Shown in pieces: positions 15,011 through 15,869 of a stretch of 15,869 nucleotides of DNA; within the stretch, counting starts at the first letter, position 1; each line of letters starts with the position of its first letter. The stretch covers positions 1-15,869 of the forward strand of contig JAACDS010000225.1 of NCBI GenBank assembly GCA_009936895.1. Reading direction: 5' to 3'. The position numbers and the translations under genes are program-made. Source of the DNA: Pseudomonadota bacterium (GTDB taxonomy: Bacteria; Pseudomonadota; Gammaproteobacteria; Pseudomonadales; Azotimanducaceae). The notes beneath the pieces were generated by a model that saw nothing but the letters and a program-made list of their open reading frames with translations, was not told the origin of the DNA and searched no databases.

Positions 15011-15869
15011 TGTTAGGTGATCTCTCTGCCGACGCTTTTCTGCGGCGCTATTGGCAACAAGAACCGCTGTTGATTCGCAAGGCCCTAGCAAACTATCAAT
15101 CACCGATAAGCGCTGACGAGTTGGCGGGCTTGGCGCTGGAGTCTGAGGTGGAATCTCGTCTGGTGGAATGTCAGGGCAGAGATTGGACCCTCAAACACGG
15201 CCCGTTCACCGAGGAAGACTTTCTCAGCCTGCCCGAAAAAGACTGGACACTGCTGGTGCAGGGAGTCGATCTTTGGGTTCCCGAGGTGCAGGCATTGCTC
15301 TCGCAGTTCGCGTTTCTGCCGCCGTGGCGATTGGATGATGTGATGGTCAGCTTCGCCTGCCCCGGTGGCAGTGTGGGCCCACATTTCGATCAGTACGACG
15401 TGTTTTTACTCCAAGTCGAAGGCCAGAGGCGATGGCAGATTGGCGGGCGATGCTCCAGCGAGACGCCCATGCGTGACGACAGCCCACTGCGGATTTTGAA
15501 AGAATTCGAAGCGGACGAAGAGTGGCTGCTCGAGCCGGGGGACATGCTGTACTTGCCGCCAGGGGTCGCGCATTGGGGCGTTGCCGAAACCGAATGTCTG
15601 ACCTATTCCATTGGCTTTCGGTCGCCCAGTATTGCTGACATGTTGGGCGATCTCTCGGTGGAGCTGATGACTCAGGGTTATGACGCGCATTATCGCGATC
15701 CCGCACTGACTCCGAACATGGCGTCGTTAAATATTGACCAGGCTTTTATTGATCAGGCAAAACGACAGCTGTGGCAGGCGATTAACGACGACGATTTGAT
15801 TTCCGATTGGTTCGCGCGGTTTATGACAGCCACTAAGTATCCAGAGCTAGAAGAAGTGACCGAAGAAGA
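15010..15869 (+). CDS. roxA: RoxA/YcfD-like JmjC/cupin ribosomal oxygenase (partial, C-terminus off the window)
   Basis: The frame starting at ATG 15010 (MLGDLSADAFLRRYW) stays open to the window end, giving 286 residues of an expected 370 or so. It matches the ribosomal protein L16 arginine 3-hydroxylase family, Fe(II)/2-oxoglutarate dioxygenases that modify the 50S subunit. GPHFDQYDVFLLQ and GVAHWG carry the iron ligands His125, Asp127 and His188, essentially the positions known for E. coli YcfD (125, 127, 187). EPGDMLYLPPGVAHW and YSIGFRSPS are also typical. The first 30 residues fit the family's N-terminus (FLRRYWQQEPLLIRKAL). The ATG overlaps the stop of the GH94-like gene by one base (TGATG), implying translational coupling with a seemingly unrelated gene. 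Weak independent ribosome binding site. Confidence 0.92.
   Translation, partial: MLGDLSADAFLRRYWQQEPLLIRKALANYQSPISADELAGLALESEVESRLVECQGRDWTLKHGPFTEEDFLSLPEKDWTLLVQGVDLWVPEVQALLSQFAFLPPWRLDDVMVSFACPGGSVGPHFDQYDVFLLQVEGQRRWQIGGRCSSETPMRDDSPLRILKEFEADEEWLLEPGDMLYLPPGVAHWGVAETECLTYSIGFRSPSIADMLGDLSVELMTQGYDAHYRDPALTPNMASLNIDQAFIDQAKRQLWQAINDDDLISDWFARFMTATKYPELEEVTEE

Overview
The window looks like chromosomal DNA of a gammaproteobacterium, possibly a marine or otherwise aerobic oligotroph. The two best taxonomic markers are a YaiL/DUF2058 protein (8438-9043) and a RoxA/YcfD-type ribosomal oxygenase (from 15010), both typical of Gammaproteobacteria. The PQQ alcohol dehydrogenase, molybdenum hydroxylase, crotonase, VOC protein and MFS carrier suggest a heterotroph that oxidises varied small organics. 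The placement is inference from gene content. I see no rRNA, tRNA, CRISPR array, insertion sequence or phage gene.

Region 1 (1-6843). A truncated minus-strand gene for an exported protein lies at the left edge. Divergent from it is a tightly packed plus-strand cluster. It encodes the FAD subunit (232-1092), the 2x[2Fe-2S] subunit (1089-1592) and the molybdopterin subunit (1624-3891) of a xanthine dehydrogenase/CO dehydrogenase-superfamily hydroxylase. These are followed by a MoaD/ThiS-like protein ending in Gly-Gly (3881-4123), a small membrane-anchored protein that may have a flavin split-barrel fold (4126-4575), an alpha/beta hydrolase (4607-5722) and an unrecognised 350-residue protein (5739-6791). 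Gene overlaps and short spacers imply one operon. My reading is a catabolic module in which the Mo enzyme hydroxylates a substrate, perhaps a heterocycle or aromatic, and the hydrolase cleaves the product. The substrate is unknown. A long imperfect hairpin closes the operon.

Region 2 (6826-10365). A minus-strand VOC/glyoxalase-superfamily protein is divergent from an enoyl-CoA hydratase/isomerase-family protein. Next come the DUF2058 gene and an MFS carrier whose reading frame is broken by what looks like a one-base deletion near 10003-10013. A strong bidirectional hairpin terminator separates this carrier from the next, convergent gene.

Region 3 (10338-15869). A minus-strand quinohemoprotein alcohol dehydrogenase (PQQ plus C-terminal heme c, lipoprotein-like signal) is divergent from a plus-strand gene for a Tat-exported GH94-like protein. 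The latter overlaps by one base the start of a RoxA-type JmjC/cupin oxygenase that runs off the right edge. No stretch longer than 300 bases is free of genes. The longest gaps (104-231, 7414-7577, 12583-12697) lie between divergent genes and should hold promoters, but I could not identify convincing -35/-10 pairs in them.
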